NCBI RefSeq assembly: GCF_014654725.1
Contig: NZ_JACVZV010000030.1
Coordinates: 124,001-188,000, forward strand
DNA: 64,000 nucleotides
DNA from: Vulcanococcus sp. Clear-D1
Lineage (GTDB): Bacteria > Cyanobacteriota > Cyanobacteriia > PCC-6307 > Cyanobiaceae
Direction of reading: 5' to 3'
The position numbers and the translations under genes were made by a program. A model generated the notes under the pieces. That model was not told the DNA's origin and did no database searches. It saw only the letters and a program-made list of their open reading frames with translations. The first letter of the stretch is position 1; each line of letters opens with the position of its first letter. This document shows positions 9,162-17,877 of this stretch, one piece after another.

Positions 9162-9192
9162 AAAGCCCCCGCACCGCGCGGGGGCTTTTTTA
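9162..9192 (+). terminator. Rho-independent terminator after rpsD
   Basis: A G+C-rich inverted repeat, AAAGCCCCCGC then GCGGGGGCTTTTT with a short ACCGC-type loop, lies 24 bases after the rpsD stop and ends in a T-run. The A-run on the other side could also let it end the convergent small secreted-protein gene. Confidence 0.9.
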
Positions 9193-9221
9193 TGCGGCTT
9201 TTTCTCGCGGTTGATCAGTGA

Positions 9222-9566
9222 TCAGTCGCCACAGAACTCCTTCACCCAAGCGATCGCATCGCTCTTCGAGATGCCTTTGTAGTCCACGTTGTAGGAGCCA
9301 TCCTCGGTGCAGGCTCCGTTCACGAAGGAACCGTCGTTCCAAAAGACAGCCATGTGGTAGCCGTCGTCGCACACCTTGATCGGTTCACCGCCATCATCCA
9401 CATCAGCTTCACATTCACCGGCCTTCCATTGCTCAGCAGAGGCTGGTGACACCACAAGCATTCCAGGCGCCAAAGCGAGTGCGGATGCAGTAACCAACGC
9501 TGCAATCAATCGATGCGACAGTCGAGCAGACGAATGAGGGCCGAAGCTGTTGACACGTAAGGCCAT
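9222..9566 (-). CDS. Small secreted cysteine-containing protein, unknown function
   Basis: The 114-residue product starts MALRVNSFGPHSSARLSHRL, has a hydrophobic core (ALVTASALALAPGMLVV) and a signal peptidase I site after SPASA. The mature part is about 70 residues, acidic, with four cysteines (GECEAD, KVCDDG, GACTED, EFCGD), which could form two disulfides in the periplasm or lumen. I do not recognise the family. ATG 9566 is preferred; a TTG at 9575 adds three residues. It converges on the rpsD terminator. It contains an octamer GCGATCGC at 9250-9257. Confidence 0.7.
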   Translation of the reverse strand: MALRVNSFGPHSSARLSHRLIAALVTASALALAPGMLVVSPASAEQWKAGECEADVDDGGEPIKVCDDGYHMAVFWNDGSFVNGACTEDGSYNVDYKGISKSDAIAWVKEFCGD

Positions 9567-9662
9567 ACCAGGCAACCGCCCGTGGATCCAATCAATCTAG
9601 GCAGGAAGTTTGCATTGGCCATTCCTTGTACTGAATCAATGCAGACCTCTAAACCGCCAACC

Positions 9663-10547
9663 TCATCCAGCAATCAGAGTCTCGAGCGCAGCTGTCACAT
9701 CCGGCTGACGCATCAGGGATTCACCGACCAGCACCGCATCGGCGCCGGCACTTTGCACACGATCGAGATCGTCACGGCTGAACAGCCCCGATTCACTCAC
9801 CAACAAGCAGCCCTTGGAGCGGAGTTGATCGCCATAGCGCTCGGTGAGCTGCTCGGTGGTGGCCAGATCCGTTTCAAAGGTGGCGAGGTTGCGGTTGTTG
9901 ATCCCGATCAACTGCACACCCTCGAGGGCCAGCACCCGCTCCAGCTCCTCGGCGTCGTGCACCTCCACCAAGACGGTGAGTCCGAGGGCGCGGGCCACCT
10001 TCAGCAGGTAGGCCATATCGGCATCGGTGAGGATCGCCGCGATCAGCAGGGCTGCATCGGCACCGGCGGCGCGGGCTTGATATAGCTGATAAGGGCTGAG
10101 GATGAAGTCCTTGCACAGCAGGGGCAAGTCCACCACCTGGCGCACTTGCACCAGCACCTCAAACCCGCCCTGGAAGAACTGCTTATCGGTGAGAACTGAG
10201 AGGCAGCTCGCACCACCAGCGGCGTAGCCCTGGGCAATGGCAACCGGATCGAAGTCTTCGCGAATCACGCCTTTGCTGGGGCTGGCCTTCTTCACCTCGG
10301 CAATCACCGCCGGCTTGCAGCAGGCCGCTTTCAACGCCCCCAGGAAGTCGCGGGTTAGGGGCAGCTCGGCCACCTGCTTCTTCAATTGATCGAGGCTGAC
10401 GCGATCCCGGGCAGAGGTGACCTCGCGGTCTTTTTCCCAGACGATCTTCTCGAGGATGTTGCGGGGTTCGCTCTCCTCATGGGGGATGGCGTACTCCAGG
10501 TGAGCCACCTTCACCTTGGGGTTGGGCGGCCGGCGACGGATCTCCAT
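9663..10547 (-). CDS. trpC: Indole-3-glycerol phosphate synthase
   Basis: TrpC closes the indole ring in tryptophan synthesis. The 294-residue (beta/alpha)8 protein shows [43 protein letters not shown] and VSESG, covering the catalytic lysines and glutamates. The ~60-residue N-terminal extension ([21 protein letters not shown]) is usual in cyanobacteria. It lies 4 bases after the lpdA stop, making it the last gene of a four-gene minus-strand unit. Confidence 0.96.
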   Translation of the reverse strand: MEIRRRPPNPKVKVAHLEYAIPHEESEPRNILEKIVWEKDREVTSARDRVSLDQLKKQVAELPLTRDFLGALKAACCKPAVIAEVKKASPSKGVIREDFDPVAIAQGYAAGGASCLSVLTDKQFFQGGFEVLVQVRQVVDLPLLCKDFILSPYQLYQARAAGADAALLIAAILTDADMAYLLKVARALGLTVLVEVHDAEELERVLALEGVQLIGINNRNLATFETDLATTEQLTERYGDQLRSKGCLLVSESGLFSRDDLDRVQSAGADAVLVGESLMRQPDVTAALETLIAG

Positions 10548-10551
10548 CGCT

Positions 10552-12021
10552 TCAGGCTCCCACGGCCATGGCGGCCTGCTTGTAGGCCACTTCCACCACT
10601 TCGCTCAGGGTGGGGTGGGTGTGCACCTCCGTCACCAGCTGCTTCACGCTCTGGCGGCGGGCGACGGCGTTGGCGATCTCCTGGATCAGATCCGCCGCGT
10701 GCAGACCATAGATATGGGCGCCGAGCACTTCGCCGGTGCTCTTGTTGAACAGCAGCTTCATCAGGCCATCGCTCTCGAGCTCAGCTAGGGCCTTGGAGTT
10801 GGCCTTGAAGTAGCTGCGCACCGAGCCCAGCTCAAAGCCTTCCTTGGCGGCAAGCTCCTTGGCATCGGCTTCGCTCAAGCCCACCGAGCTGATCTCGGGG
10901 TGGGTGAAGGTGGCCGCTGGAATCGAGCGGTAATCGATCTGGCGAGGGTGGCCCAGGATGTTGTCCACGGCCACGGTGCCCTGGGCAGCGGCGGTGTGGG
11001 CCAGCATCATCTTTCCGGTTACATCGCCCACAGCCCAGAGGTGGGGTACGGGTGCACCGTTCACCAGCACACGCATGGCGTCATCCACGGGAATGAAGCC
11101 GCGGTTGGTTTCAATGCCGCAGGCCTCCAGGTTCAGACCCTTGCTGCTGGGCACACGGCCGGTGGCCACGAGCACCGCATCCACCTCCAGGGTTTCCACG
11201 GGCTCTTTGGTCTGCATGTCCACCAGCTCGATCTGCACCGGCGAGCCGGGCTTGATCGACTTGGCCAGCACGCCGGAGCGAGCGTCGATGTCGCGGCCGT
11301 CGATCAGGTTGCGGGCGGCGATCTTGGCGATGTCGGGATCAAAGGTGGGCATCACCCGATCCAAGGCCTCGATCATCGTCACCTCACAGCCCAAGGCCGT
11401 GTACACATCGGCGAATTCCAGGCCGATGTAGCCGCTGCCGATGATCGCCAGCCAGCGGGGCAACCACTCCAAGCTCACCGCTTCGTCGCTGGTGAACACG
11501 GTGCGGCCATCGGTTTCGATGCCAGGCGGCACAAACGGATCAGAACCGGTGGCGATGATCACGTCGCGGCCGCTGAGCACCCGGTCGACACCGTTGATCT
11601 CCCGCACACCCACCTTCTGGGGGCCCTCCAGGCGGCCAGCGCCACGGATGATCGTGACGCCCGCACGCTCCAGGGTTTTGGTGAGGTTGCCGCGAATCGT
11701 GGCCACCAGCTGATTGGCGTGATCAGCGATCTTCTGGCGCTCGAAACGCACCGGTGCTGCATGAATCCCGAAACCCTTGAGGTGCTCGGCATCGGCCAGC
11801 TCACGCACGCGGCCGCTGGCGGCCAGCAACGCCTTCGAGGGCACGCAGCCGCGGTTGACGCAGGTGCCGCCCATGTCGCGGCTTTCGATGATGGCGGTGC
11901 GCAGGCCGTGGTCGGCAGCGTGCTTGGCCGCATCGAAGCCGCCATAGCCGGCGCCGATGACGATCACATCAAAATCGAAGCTGCCGTCGCTCACCGGTTG
12001 CCCTGCGCAGTTGGCGGGCAT
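10552..12021 (-). CDS. lpdA: Dihydrolipoyl dehydrogenase (E3)
   Basis: E3 reoxidises dihydrolipoamide in the pyruvate dehydrogenase and glycine cleavage complexes, using FAD and NAD. The 489-residue protein has the FAD dinucleotide fold [12 protein letters not shown] near residue 22, the redox pair C54/C59 in [13 protein letters not shown], the NAD site [11 protein letters not shown] and the catalytic HTHPTLSEV at the C-terminus. ATG 12021 is preceded by AGGAG; a GTG at 11994 (after GCAGGGCAACCG) would match the shorter N-terminus common in relatives. It lies between the SpoU methylase and trpC. Confidence 0.96.
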   Translation of the reverse strand: MPANCAGQPVSDGSFDFDVIVIGAGYGGFDAAKHAADHGLRTAIIESRDMGGTCVNRGCVPSKALLAASGRVRELADAEHLKGFGIHAAPVRFERQKIADHANQLVATIRGNLTKTLERAGVTIIRGAGRLEGPQKVGVREINGVDRVLSGRDVIIATGSDPFVPPGIETDGRTVFTSDEAVSLEWLPRWLAIIGSGYIGLEFADVYTALGCEVTMIEALDRVMPTFDPDIAKIAARNLIDGRDIDARSGVLAKSIKPGSPVQIELVDMQTKEPVETLEVDAVLVATGRVPSSKGLNLEACGIETNRGFIPVDDAMRVLVNGAPVPHLWAVGDVTGKMMLAHTAAAQGTVAVDNILGHPRQIDYRSIPAATFTHPEISSVGLSEADAKELAAKEGFELGSVRSYFKANSKALAELESDGLMKLLFNKSTGEVLGAHIYGLHAADLIQEIANAVARRQSVKQLVTEVHTHPTLSEVVEVAYKQAAMAVGA

Positions 12022-12030
12022 TCTCTCCTG

Positions 12031-12831
12031 TCAGGCCCCCTCAGCAGCGTTGCAGTCCTGGCGCCAGCGCTCCAGCAGTAATGGCGCGGCCGCCACCGCC
12101 ACATTCAGCGATTCCACCGCAGCGCTGTGGGGAATGGTGATCCGATGGGTGGCCAAGGCCGCCAGCTGCGGATCCAGGCCCGCCCCTTCATTGCCCATCA
12201 TCAAGATGGTGGGGCGGGTCCAGTCGAGCTGCCAGTAGGGCTGGGCGCCAGGCTGCACCTCGGTGGCCACCAGCTGCTGGCCAGCCGCAGCAGCCCGCTG
12301 CAGCAAGGGCAGCAGCGCATCACCCTGAGCGAGCCGCAGCAGCGGCAACGCCAACGCAGCGCCGGCGGAGGCCCTCAGCACCTTGGGTTGCAGAGGGTCG
12401 GCGCCGCCCCCAAGCCACACCTCATCCACACCAGCCGCCAGTGCCGTGCGCAGCAGCGTGCCGAGGTTGCCGGGATCCTGGAGCTGATCAAGCAGCAGCA
12501 CGAAGGAGCCATCGCCCCTTGCGATGGGCAAGGCCTCTCTAGCCAAGGTGGCCACCACACCATCCGGGTGATCGGTGGTGGCCACTGCAGCCATCACCTC
12601 ATCGCCTACGGGCTGCAGCGGCAGGGACCCCGCCGCCAGCAAGCCGCCGTTGCGCTCGATCCAGCCTGGGGTCGCCAGCACCTGTTCGGGCCGCAGACCC
12701 AACCGCAGCAACTCCTGCAACTGGTGGGTGCCCTCCAGCAGCAGCAAACCCTGCTCTCTCCGGCCCTTGGGTTGATGCAACGCCCTTAGGCGCCCCACCA
12801 GCGGGTTACGCCGGCTGGTGATCAACTCCAT
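12031..12831 (-). CDS. SpoU/TrmH-family rRNA or tRNA 2'-O-methyltransferase
   Basis: The 266-residue protein has an N-terminal substrate-binding region (ITSRRNPLVGRLRALHQPKGRREQ is cut here: ITSRRNPLV then EGTHQLQELL) and a C-terminal SPOUT knot: LLDQLQDPGNLGTLLRTA, LMMGNEGAGLD and IPHSAAVESLNVAVAAA. These are the three SpoU motifs that bind S-adenosylmethionine. It probably methylates a ribose in 23S rRNA or tRNA; the exact nucleotide cannot be told. Its start overlaps the preceding gene stop in a TGATG. Confidence 0.88.
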   Translation of the reverse strand: MELITSRRNPLVGRLRALHQPKGRREQGLLLLEGTHQLQELLRLGLRPEQVLATPGWIERNGGLLAAGSLPLQPVGDEVMAAVATTDHPDGVVATLAREALPIARGDGSFVLLLDQLQDPGNLGTLLRTALAAGVDEVWLGGGADPLQPKVLRASAGAALALPLLRLAQGDALLPLLQRAAAAGQQLVATEVQPGAQPYWQLDWTRPTILMMGNEGAGLDPQLAALATHRITIPHSAAVESLNVAVAAAPLLLERWRQDCNAAEGA

Positions 12832-13079
12832 CAGAAGGCTTCGCGCCGGCGGACGTGCAGACCGTCCTCCACCTCGAGTCCATGCTCATGCAGCGCCAGG
12901 CCGCGCACCGCAGCCACTTCACCTTTGAGACCCTCGGCGCTGAGGTTTTTGATCAACTCCTTGATCAACACGTCCTCCACGGTTTTTTCATCGAGGGCAT
13001 CGGGGGTGAGCGCCTCTAGGAAGCGTCCGATCTTGGCCGCCACGACATCCGAGGCATTGGTGATCTTGAGAACGAGCAT
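12831..13079 (-). CDS. Conserved small protein, unknown function
   Basis: The 82-residue product begins MLVLKITNASDVVAAKIGRF at the ATG at 13079; an earlier start at 13097 adds six residues outside the similar region. The sequence is soluble, mixed helix and strand, with NLSAEGLKGEVAAVRGL in the middle and an RRREAF end. I recall near-identical small proteins in marine Synechococcus genomes, all hypothetical. It is translationally coupled to the SpoU methylase, so a role in RNA modification or translation is possible but unproven. Confidence 0.75.
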   Translation of the reverse strand: MLVLKITNASDVVAAKIGRFLEALTPDALDEKTVEDVLIKELIKNLSAEGLKGEVAAVRGLALHEHGLEVEDGLHVRRREAF

Positions 13080-13217
13080 CGACGGGCCGTGCAGCACAAA
13101 CGATGAAAGCAGCAGCCGGGGTACCGGCGCTGCGTTTCAACCCTGGCAAGCCCAGCCGAGAACAGCAACAGCTGGCAGCCACCCGATTGGGCTAATGATC
13201 CGAGGGCAACAAGCAAT

Positions 13218-13245
13218 AAAAAAGCTCCCCTCAATGAGGAGAGCT
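13218..13245 (-). terminator. Rho-independent terminator for tRNA-Leu(CAG)
   Basis: Read on the minus strand, AGCTCTCCTC-ATT-GAGGGGAGCT forms a stem of about ten pairs and runs into six T. It lies 7 bases after the 3' end of the tRNA gene. Confidence 0.8.
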
Positions 13246-13251
13246 GTTCAG

Positions 13252-13335
13252 TGCGGATGGGGAGACTTGAACTCCCACGACATTGCTGCCACTAGTACCT
13301 GAAACTAGCGCGTCTACCAATTCCGCCACATCCGC
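13252..13335 (-). tRNA. tRNA-Leu (anticodon CAG)
   Basis: The minus strand folds as a class II tRNA of 84 bases: acceptor GCGGATG pairs with CATCCGC, the D arm has the AATTGGTAGACGC motif, and the anticodon loop TTCAGGT between CTAG-type stems gives CAG. A variable arm (TGGCAGCAATGTCG) and a GGAGTTCAAGTCTCC T arm follow. The CCA end is not encoded. Confidence 0.95.
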
Positions 13336-13482
13336 AGGGGCTGGCGTGTCGCGTCGGCGACCCCGGAAATGTACCCCATCAGGGGTGGCGCCCCTGGGCC
13401 AAGCCAGTTCCGGCGCCGGACGTCTTGCCGGTCTCAGGGCCGATTGTCAGGATGAGGCACCTGAGGCGGGACGCCTGTAGAC

Positions 13483-14778
13483 ATGACTGTGACCGCTGTC
13501 CCGTCTCAACAGATTCTCAACCCCCAGCTTGAGATTGCGGGCAATCGCCGCCTCTCGGGCGAACTGCGGGTGAGCGGCGCCAAGAATTCAGCCCTGGTGC
13601 TGATGGCCGCCAGCCTGCTCACCGAAGACCAATTGCGGCTGCGCAACGTGCCGCCCCTCACCGACATTCAGGGCATGGGGGAAATCCTGAGCTCTCTTGG
13701 GGTGAAGGTGCGCCGCAATGGCGAAAGCCTCGAGATGCACGGATCTGGGCTCAACCAATCCGCGCCGCCCTACGAGCTGGTGAACAGCCTGCGGGCCAGC
13801 TTCTTCTGCATCGGCCCGCTCCTGGCACGGCTGGGTATTGCCCGGGTGCCCCTTCCCGGTGGCTGCCAGATCGGCACCCGCCCGGTGGTGGAGCACGTGA
13901 AGGGTCTGAAGGCGCTTGGGGCCCAGGTCACGATCGAGCACGGTGTCGTGTCGGCGGTGGTGCCCGGCCGCGGCCATCGCCTCAAGGGGGGCCGCATTCA
14001 CCTCGATTGCCCCAGCGTGGGCGCCACTGAAACGCTGATGATGGCGGCAGCCCTCGCCGAGGGTGAAACGGTGATCGAAAACGCCGCCCTCGAGCCGGAA
14101 GTCGTGGACCTGGCCGGCCTGCTCCTGGCCATGGGCGCCAAGGTGCGCGGCGCCGGAACCCCCACCATCACGATCGTGGGGGTGGAGCGCCTCCACAGCG
14201 CCGACTACGCCGTGATCCCCGATCGGATCGAGGCCGGCACCTTCCTGCTGGCCGCCGCCATCACCCGCTCAACGCTCACCGTGGGGCCTGTGATTACGGA
14301 TCACCTTGGTGCGGTGCTCACCAAGCTCGAAGAAGCCGGCTGCAAGCTCAGCATCGACGGCACGTTGGTCACGATCAGCGCTGAGGAAATCCGAGCGGTG
14401 GATCTGCGCACCCAACCCTTCCCGGGCTTCCCCACCGATCTTCAGGCCCCGTTCATGAGCTTGCTGGCCACGGCCCAGGGAACGAGCGTGATCACCGAAA
14501 ACATCTTCGAGAACCGGCTCCAGCATGTGGCCGAACTGCAGCGCATGGGCGCTGCGATCCGCGTGCAGGGCAGCACCGCCTTCATTGAAGGGGTCGCGCG
14601 CCTCAGCGGTGCACCGGTGCAGGGCAGCGACCTACGGGCCTCTGCCGCCATGGTGCTGGCCGGCCTGGCGGCGGAAGGCATCACCACGGTGCAGGGCCTG
14701 GAATACCTCGATCGCGGCTACGCCGATTTCGAGGGCAAGCTCAACCGCGTCGGCGCCTCGATCCGCCGCGTCGGCTGA
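13483..14778 (+). CDS. murA: UDP-N-acetylglucosamine 1-carboxyvinyltransferase
   Basis: MurA makes the first committed step of peptidoglycan synthesis, adding enolpyruvate to UDP-GlcNAc. The 431-residue protein has [16 protein letters not shown] at the N-terminus, the active-site cysteine C128 in [12 protein letters not shown] (the fosfomycin target position), and GIEYL-type C-terminal [11 protein letters not shown]. The start is ATG 13483. A short gap then leads to tRNA-Leu(CAA). Confidence 0.97.
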   Translation: MTVTAVPSQQILNPQLEIAGNRRLSGELRVSGAKNSALVLMAASLLTEDQLRLRNVPPLTDIQGMGEILSSLGVKVRRNGESLEMHGSGLNQSAPPYELVNSLRASFFCIGPLLARLGIARVPLPGGCQIGTRPVVEHVKGLKALGAQVTIEHGVVSAVVPGRGHRLKGGRIHLDCPSVGATETLMMAAALAEGETVIENAALEPEVVDLAGLLLAMGAKVRGAGTPTITIVGVERLHSADYAVIPDRIEAGTFLLAAAITRSTLTVGPVITDHLGAVLTKLEEAGCKLSIDGTLVTISAEEIRAVDLRTQPFPGFPTDLQAPFMSLLATAQGTSVITENIFENRLQHVAELQRMGAAIRVQGSTAFIEGVARLSGAPVQGSDLRASAAMVLAGLAAEGITTVQGLEYLDRGYADFEGKLNRVGASIRRVG

Positions 14779-14804
14779 AGGCTGACCCTTAAAGTCGGCC
14801 ACGC

Positions 14805-14886
14805 GGGAGCGTGCCGGAATTGGTAGACGGACTCGACTCAAAATCGAGCGCCTTCGGGCATGTGGGTTCAAGTCCCACCGCTCCTA
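14805..14886 (+). tRNA. tRNA-Leu (anticodon CAA)
   Basis: The 82-base class II tRNA has acceptor GGGAGCG pairing with CGCTCCT (first pair G-T), D stem CCG/CGG around GAATTGGTAGA, anticodon stem CTCGA/TCGAG with loop CTCAAAA giving CAA, a variable arm and the T arm GTGGGTTCAAGTCCCAC. The CCA end is not encoded. The discriminator A at 14886 is also the A of the ATG assigned to argD. Confidence 0.95.
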
Positions 14887-16139
14887 TGACTCCGCCCCCT
14901 CGCATCACCCCCGCCAGCTCGGCGGTGATGCAGACCTACGGGCGCTTCCCCCTCGAACTGGTGCGCGGCCGGGGCGTGTGGGTGTGGGACAGCCAAGGCC
15001 GGCGCTATCTCGACGGGGTGGCCGGCATTGCGGTGTGCACCCTCGGCCACAGCAGCGCGGTGATGCGCCGGGCTCTGGGCCGGCAGCTGCGCAAGCTGCA
15101 GCACGTGTCAAACCTGTATCGGATCCCTGAGCAGGAACAGCTGGCGGCCTGGATCACCGCCAACAGCTGCGCCGATGCGGTGTTCTTCTGCAATTCCGGC
15201 GCCGAGGCCAACGAAGGCGCGATCAAGCTGGCCCGCAAGCACGGCCATCAGGTGCGCGGCATCGGCAATGAGGCCGGCGGCCCGCTGATCCTCACCGCCC
15301 AAGCCAGCTTCCACGGCCGCACCCTGGCGGCGGTGACCGCCACCGGTCAACCCAAGTACCACCAAGGCTTTGAACCGATGGTGCAGGGGTTCCGCTACTT
15401 CCCCTACAACGACACCGCCGCCTTCGAGGCCCTGTTGGCCGAATGCGAGAAGGATGGTCCGCGCGTGGCCGCCGTGATGCTGGAGCCGCTTCAGGGCGAA
15501 GGCGGCGTCAACCCGGGCAACCAGAGCTTCTTCCGCCGGGTGCGGGAGCTCTGCGATCAGCACAACATCCTGCTGATCTTCGATGAAGTGCAGGTGGGCG
15601 TCGGCCGCACTGGGCGCCTTTGGGGTTATCAGAAGCTCGGTGTGGAACCCGATGCCTTCACCCTGGCCAAAGGACTGGGCGGCGGCTTCCCCATCGGCGC
15701 GCTGTGCGTGAAGGCGGCTGCCGATCACCTCAGGCCCGGTGAACATGCCAGCACCTTCGGCGGCAACCCGATGGCCTGCCGCGCCGGCCTCACCGTGGCG
15801 GAGGAGCTGGTGCGCCGCAACCTTCCCGCCCATGCCGAGGCCATGGGCCAACTGCTGCAGGAGCAGCTCGCCGGTTTGGTGGCGCGTCACCCCACCCTGG
15901 CGGAGGGCTGCCGCGGCTGGGGGCTGCTGCAGGGGCTGGTGCTCAGGCCCGAAGGCCCTGCCGCCATTGATGTGGTGAAGGCGGCCATGACCGAAGGGCT
16001 GCTGCTGGTGCCCGCCGGCACCAATGTGGTGCGCTTCGTACCGCCCCTCACCATCGAACCCCGCCACATCCGCGAAGCGGTGAAGCGTCTGGAACGAGCC
16101 CTGATCGCGTGCCAGGCCCAGACCCCTTCAGCGAGCTGA
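14886..16139 (+). CDS. argD: Acetylornithine aminotransferase
   Basis: ArgD converts N-acetylglutamate semialdehyde to N-acetylornithine in arginine synthesis. The class III aminotransferase motifs are clear: YLDGVAGIAVCTLGHS, FCNSGAEANEGAIKLARK, FHGRTLAA, IFDEVQVGVGRTG and the PLP lysine K262 in TLAKGLGGGFPIGA. The 417-residue form uses the ATG at 14886, overlapping the last tRNA base; ATG 14928 (MQTYGRFPLEL) would also keep the whole conserved domain and may be the real start, since no ribosome site is seen before 14886. Its end overlaps folC by 31 bases. Confidence 0.94.
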   Translation: MTPPPRITPASSAVMQTYGRFPLELVRGRGVWVWDSQGRRYLDGVAGIAVCTLGHSSAVMRRALGRQLRKLQHVSNLYRIPEQEQLAAWITANSCADAVFFCNSGAEANEGAIKLARKHGHQVRGIGNEAGGPLILTAQASFHGRTLAAVTATGQPKYHQGFEPMVQGFRYFPYNDTAAFEALLAECEKDGPRVAAVMLEPLQGEGGVNPGNQSFFRRVRELCDQHNILLIFDEVQVGVGRTGRLWGYQKLGVEPDAFTLAKGLGGGFPIGALCVKAAADHLRPGEHASTFGGNPMACRAGLTVAEELVRRNLPAHAEAMGQLLQEQLAGLVARHPTLAEGCRGWGLLQGLVLRPEGPAAIDVVKAAMTEGLLLVPAGTNVVRFVPPLTIEPRHIREAVKRLERALIACQAQTPSAS

Positions 16140-17332
16140 TCGCTCCCTTCAGTCGCCGGGGCGTCGACCTTGGCCTGGAACGCCTGCAGGCGGCCCTGGC
16201 GGAGCTGGGCCATCCCGAACGGCGTTTTGCGGCGATCCAGGTGGCCGGCACCAACGGCAAGGGCTCGATCAGCACAATGCTGCACGCCATTGCAGGTGCC
16301 GCCGGCATCCGCTGCGGGCTCTACACCTCGCCCCATCTGCTCAGCTGGTGTGAGCGCATCCGCCTGCCGGAGAGCCTGATCAGCGAGGACGCCCTGCAAC
16401 GGCTGCTGCGGAACTTGCAACCGCTGGCCCTGCGCCACAACCTCACCCCCTTCGAGCTGATCACCGCCGCCGCCATGCAGGCCTTCGCTGAGGCCGGCGT
16501 GGAGCTCGCCGTGCTGGAGGTGGGCCTGGGGGGTCGCCTCGATGCCACCACGGTGCATCCGGATCGCCAGGTGCTGGCTTTCGCCAGCATCGGCCTCGAT
16601 CACACCGAACATCTGGGGCCCACGATCGCGGCCATCGCTGCTGAAAAAGCCGGCGTGCTGCATCCCGGGGCCTCAGCCGTGAGCGGCCCGCAAACCGAGG
16701 AGGCCGCCCAGGTGCTTCGCCAGCTGGCGGCCCGCCAGGGCTGCGCGCTGCGTTGGGTGAAACCTTTGGCCCCGGCGGACCAGGGCGGCCCTGCGCTGGG
16801 GCTGAGGGGGGATCTCCAGCGCAGCAACGCCGCTGTGGCCAGTGCGGCAGCCGAGGCCCTGGCGGATCGCGGCTGGCCGATCACCCCAGCCGCGATCGCC
16901 GAGGGGCTGCGCCAGGCCCGCTGGCCTGGCCGGCTGGAGCTGCGCCGATTCCAGGGCCAGCCGCTGCTGGTTGATGGCGCTCACAACCCACCGGCCGCCG
17001 AGGCGCTGCGCCGCGAATTGGATCAACGCACCCACGAAGAACCGCTGGGGCGGCGCTGGCTGATCGGCATCCAGCGCCACAAGGATGCGCCGTCGCTGCT
17101 GCGCACCCTGCTGCGCGAGGGCGATGCGGTGCGGGTAGTGGCCCTGCCGCAGGAGCACAGCAGCTGGAGTGCCGGCGATCTCGAGGCCGCAACAGGGTTT
17201 CAGCTGGAGACAGGGGCCCCTGAGCTAGCCAGCAACCTGGCCTGGCTTGTGGACTCACCCGCCCTGCCTGTGGCCTGCGGCTCGCTCTATCTGGTGGCGG
17301 AGCTACTGCCCCTGCTTCAGACGACAGACTGA
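16109..17332 (+). CDS. folC: Folylpolyglutamate / dihydrofolate synthase
   Basis: FolC adds glutamate to dihydropteroate and folates. The 407-residue protein of the Mur ligase superfamily has the P-loop VAGTNGKGSIS (residues ~46-54), the family signature LEVGLGGRLDATT and a C-terminal ligase domain with VDGAHNPPA. The start GTG at 16109 lies in argD; a later start would remove the N-terminal helix before the P-loop. Distance and overlap suggest one transcript with argD. Confidence 0.93.
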   Translation: MPGPDPFSELIAPFSRRGVDLGLERLQAALAELGHPERRFAAIQVAGTNGKGSISTMLHAIAGAAGIRCGLYTSPHLLSWCERIRLPESLISEDALQRLLRNLQPLALRHNLTPFELITAAAMQAFAEAGVELAVLEVGLGGRLDATTVHPDRQVLAFASIGLDHTEHLGPTIAAIAAEKAGVLHPGASAVSGPQTEEAAQVLRQLAARQGCALRWVKPLAPADQGGPALGLRGDLQRSNAAVASAAAEALADRGWPITPAAIAEGLRQARWPGRLELRRFQGQPLLVDGAHNPPAAEALRRELDQRTHEEPLGRRWLIGIQRHKDAPSLLRTLLREGDAVRVVALPQEHSSWSAGDLEAATGFQLETGAPELASNLAWLVDSPALPVACGSLYLVAELLPLLQTTD

Positions 17333-17352
17333 TCGCAGACGCCCGAGCCGCC

Positions 17353-17877
17353 ATGCCGATCCGCCGCCTCATGGCCCTTGTGGCCAGCCTCTGGCTACTG
17401 GTGGCCGCCTTGCCGGCTGTGGCTCTCGACACGAGCACCGGAGTTGGCCTTCAGGATCGGGCCCTGTTCCAGGACACCGTGGATTACACGCTCACCAACC
17501 AGAGCGGCAAAGACTTCTCCGGCCAGCAGCTGGCCAACACCTCCTTCGCCGGCGCGGTGGGCAAGGGCACCAACTTCGCGGGCGCCGATCTGCACGGTGC
17601 GATCTTCACCCAGGGGGCTTTCCCCGAAGCCGATTTCAGTGGCGCTGACCTCAGCGATGTACTGCTCGACCGCACCGACATGAGCCACACCAACCTGCGC
17701 GATGCGCTGCTGGTGGGTGCGATTGCCGCTGGTGCATCGTTTAATGGCGCCGACATCACCGGCGCCGACTTCAGCGACGCCCTGATCGATCGCGCCGATC
17801 AACGGCAGCTCTGCGCCCAGGCCAGCGGCACCAACCCCCGCACCGGCGTCGACACCCGAGCCAGCCTCGGCTGTTAA
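17353..17877 (+). CDS. Lumenal or periplasmic pentapeptide-repeat protein
   Basis: The 174-residue protein has a signal peptide (MPIRRLMALVASLWLLVAAL then PAVA-LD) and a right-handed beta-helix of A(D/N)LXX-type repeats: NTSFAGAV, GTNFAGADLHGAIF, EADFSGADLSDVLL, HTNLRDALLV, ASFNGADITGADFSDALI. It ends with a cysteine pair (QLCAQ...LGC) that may form a disulfide. Such proteins occur in the thylakoid lumen of cyanobacteria and chloroplasts; function is unknown. Its 3' end overlaps the convergent flavoprotein gene by 4 bases. Confidence 0.88.
   Translation: MPIRRLMALVASLWLLVAALPAVALDTSTGVGLQDRALFQDTVDYTLTNQSGKDFSGQQLANTSFAGAVGKGTNFAGADLHGAIFTQGAFPEADFSGADLSDVLLDRTDMSHTNLRDALLVGAIAAGASFNGADITGADFSDALIDRADQRQLCAQASGTNPRTGVDTRASLGC

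Noticed and set aside
10900-12081. 393-residue plus-strand frame opposite lpdA
   Set aside because: lpdA is complete on the minus strand; the antisense product is rich in His, Gly and Gln without domain signs.
12925-13302. 125-residue plus-strand frame over the small protein gene and tRNA-Leu(CAG)
   Set aside because: It reads through a tRNA and opposite a conserved-looking gene, so it is a shadow frame.
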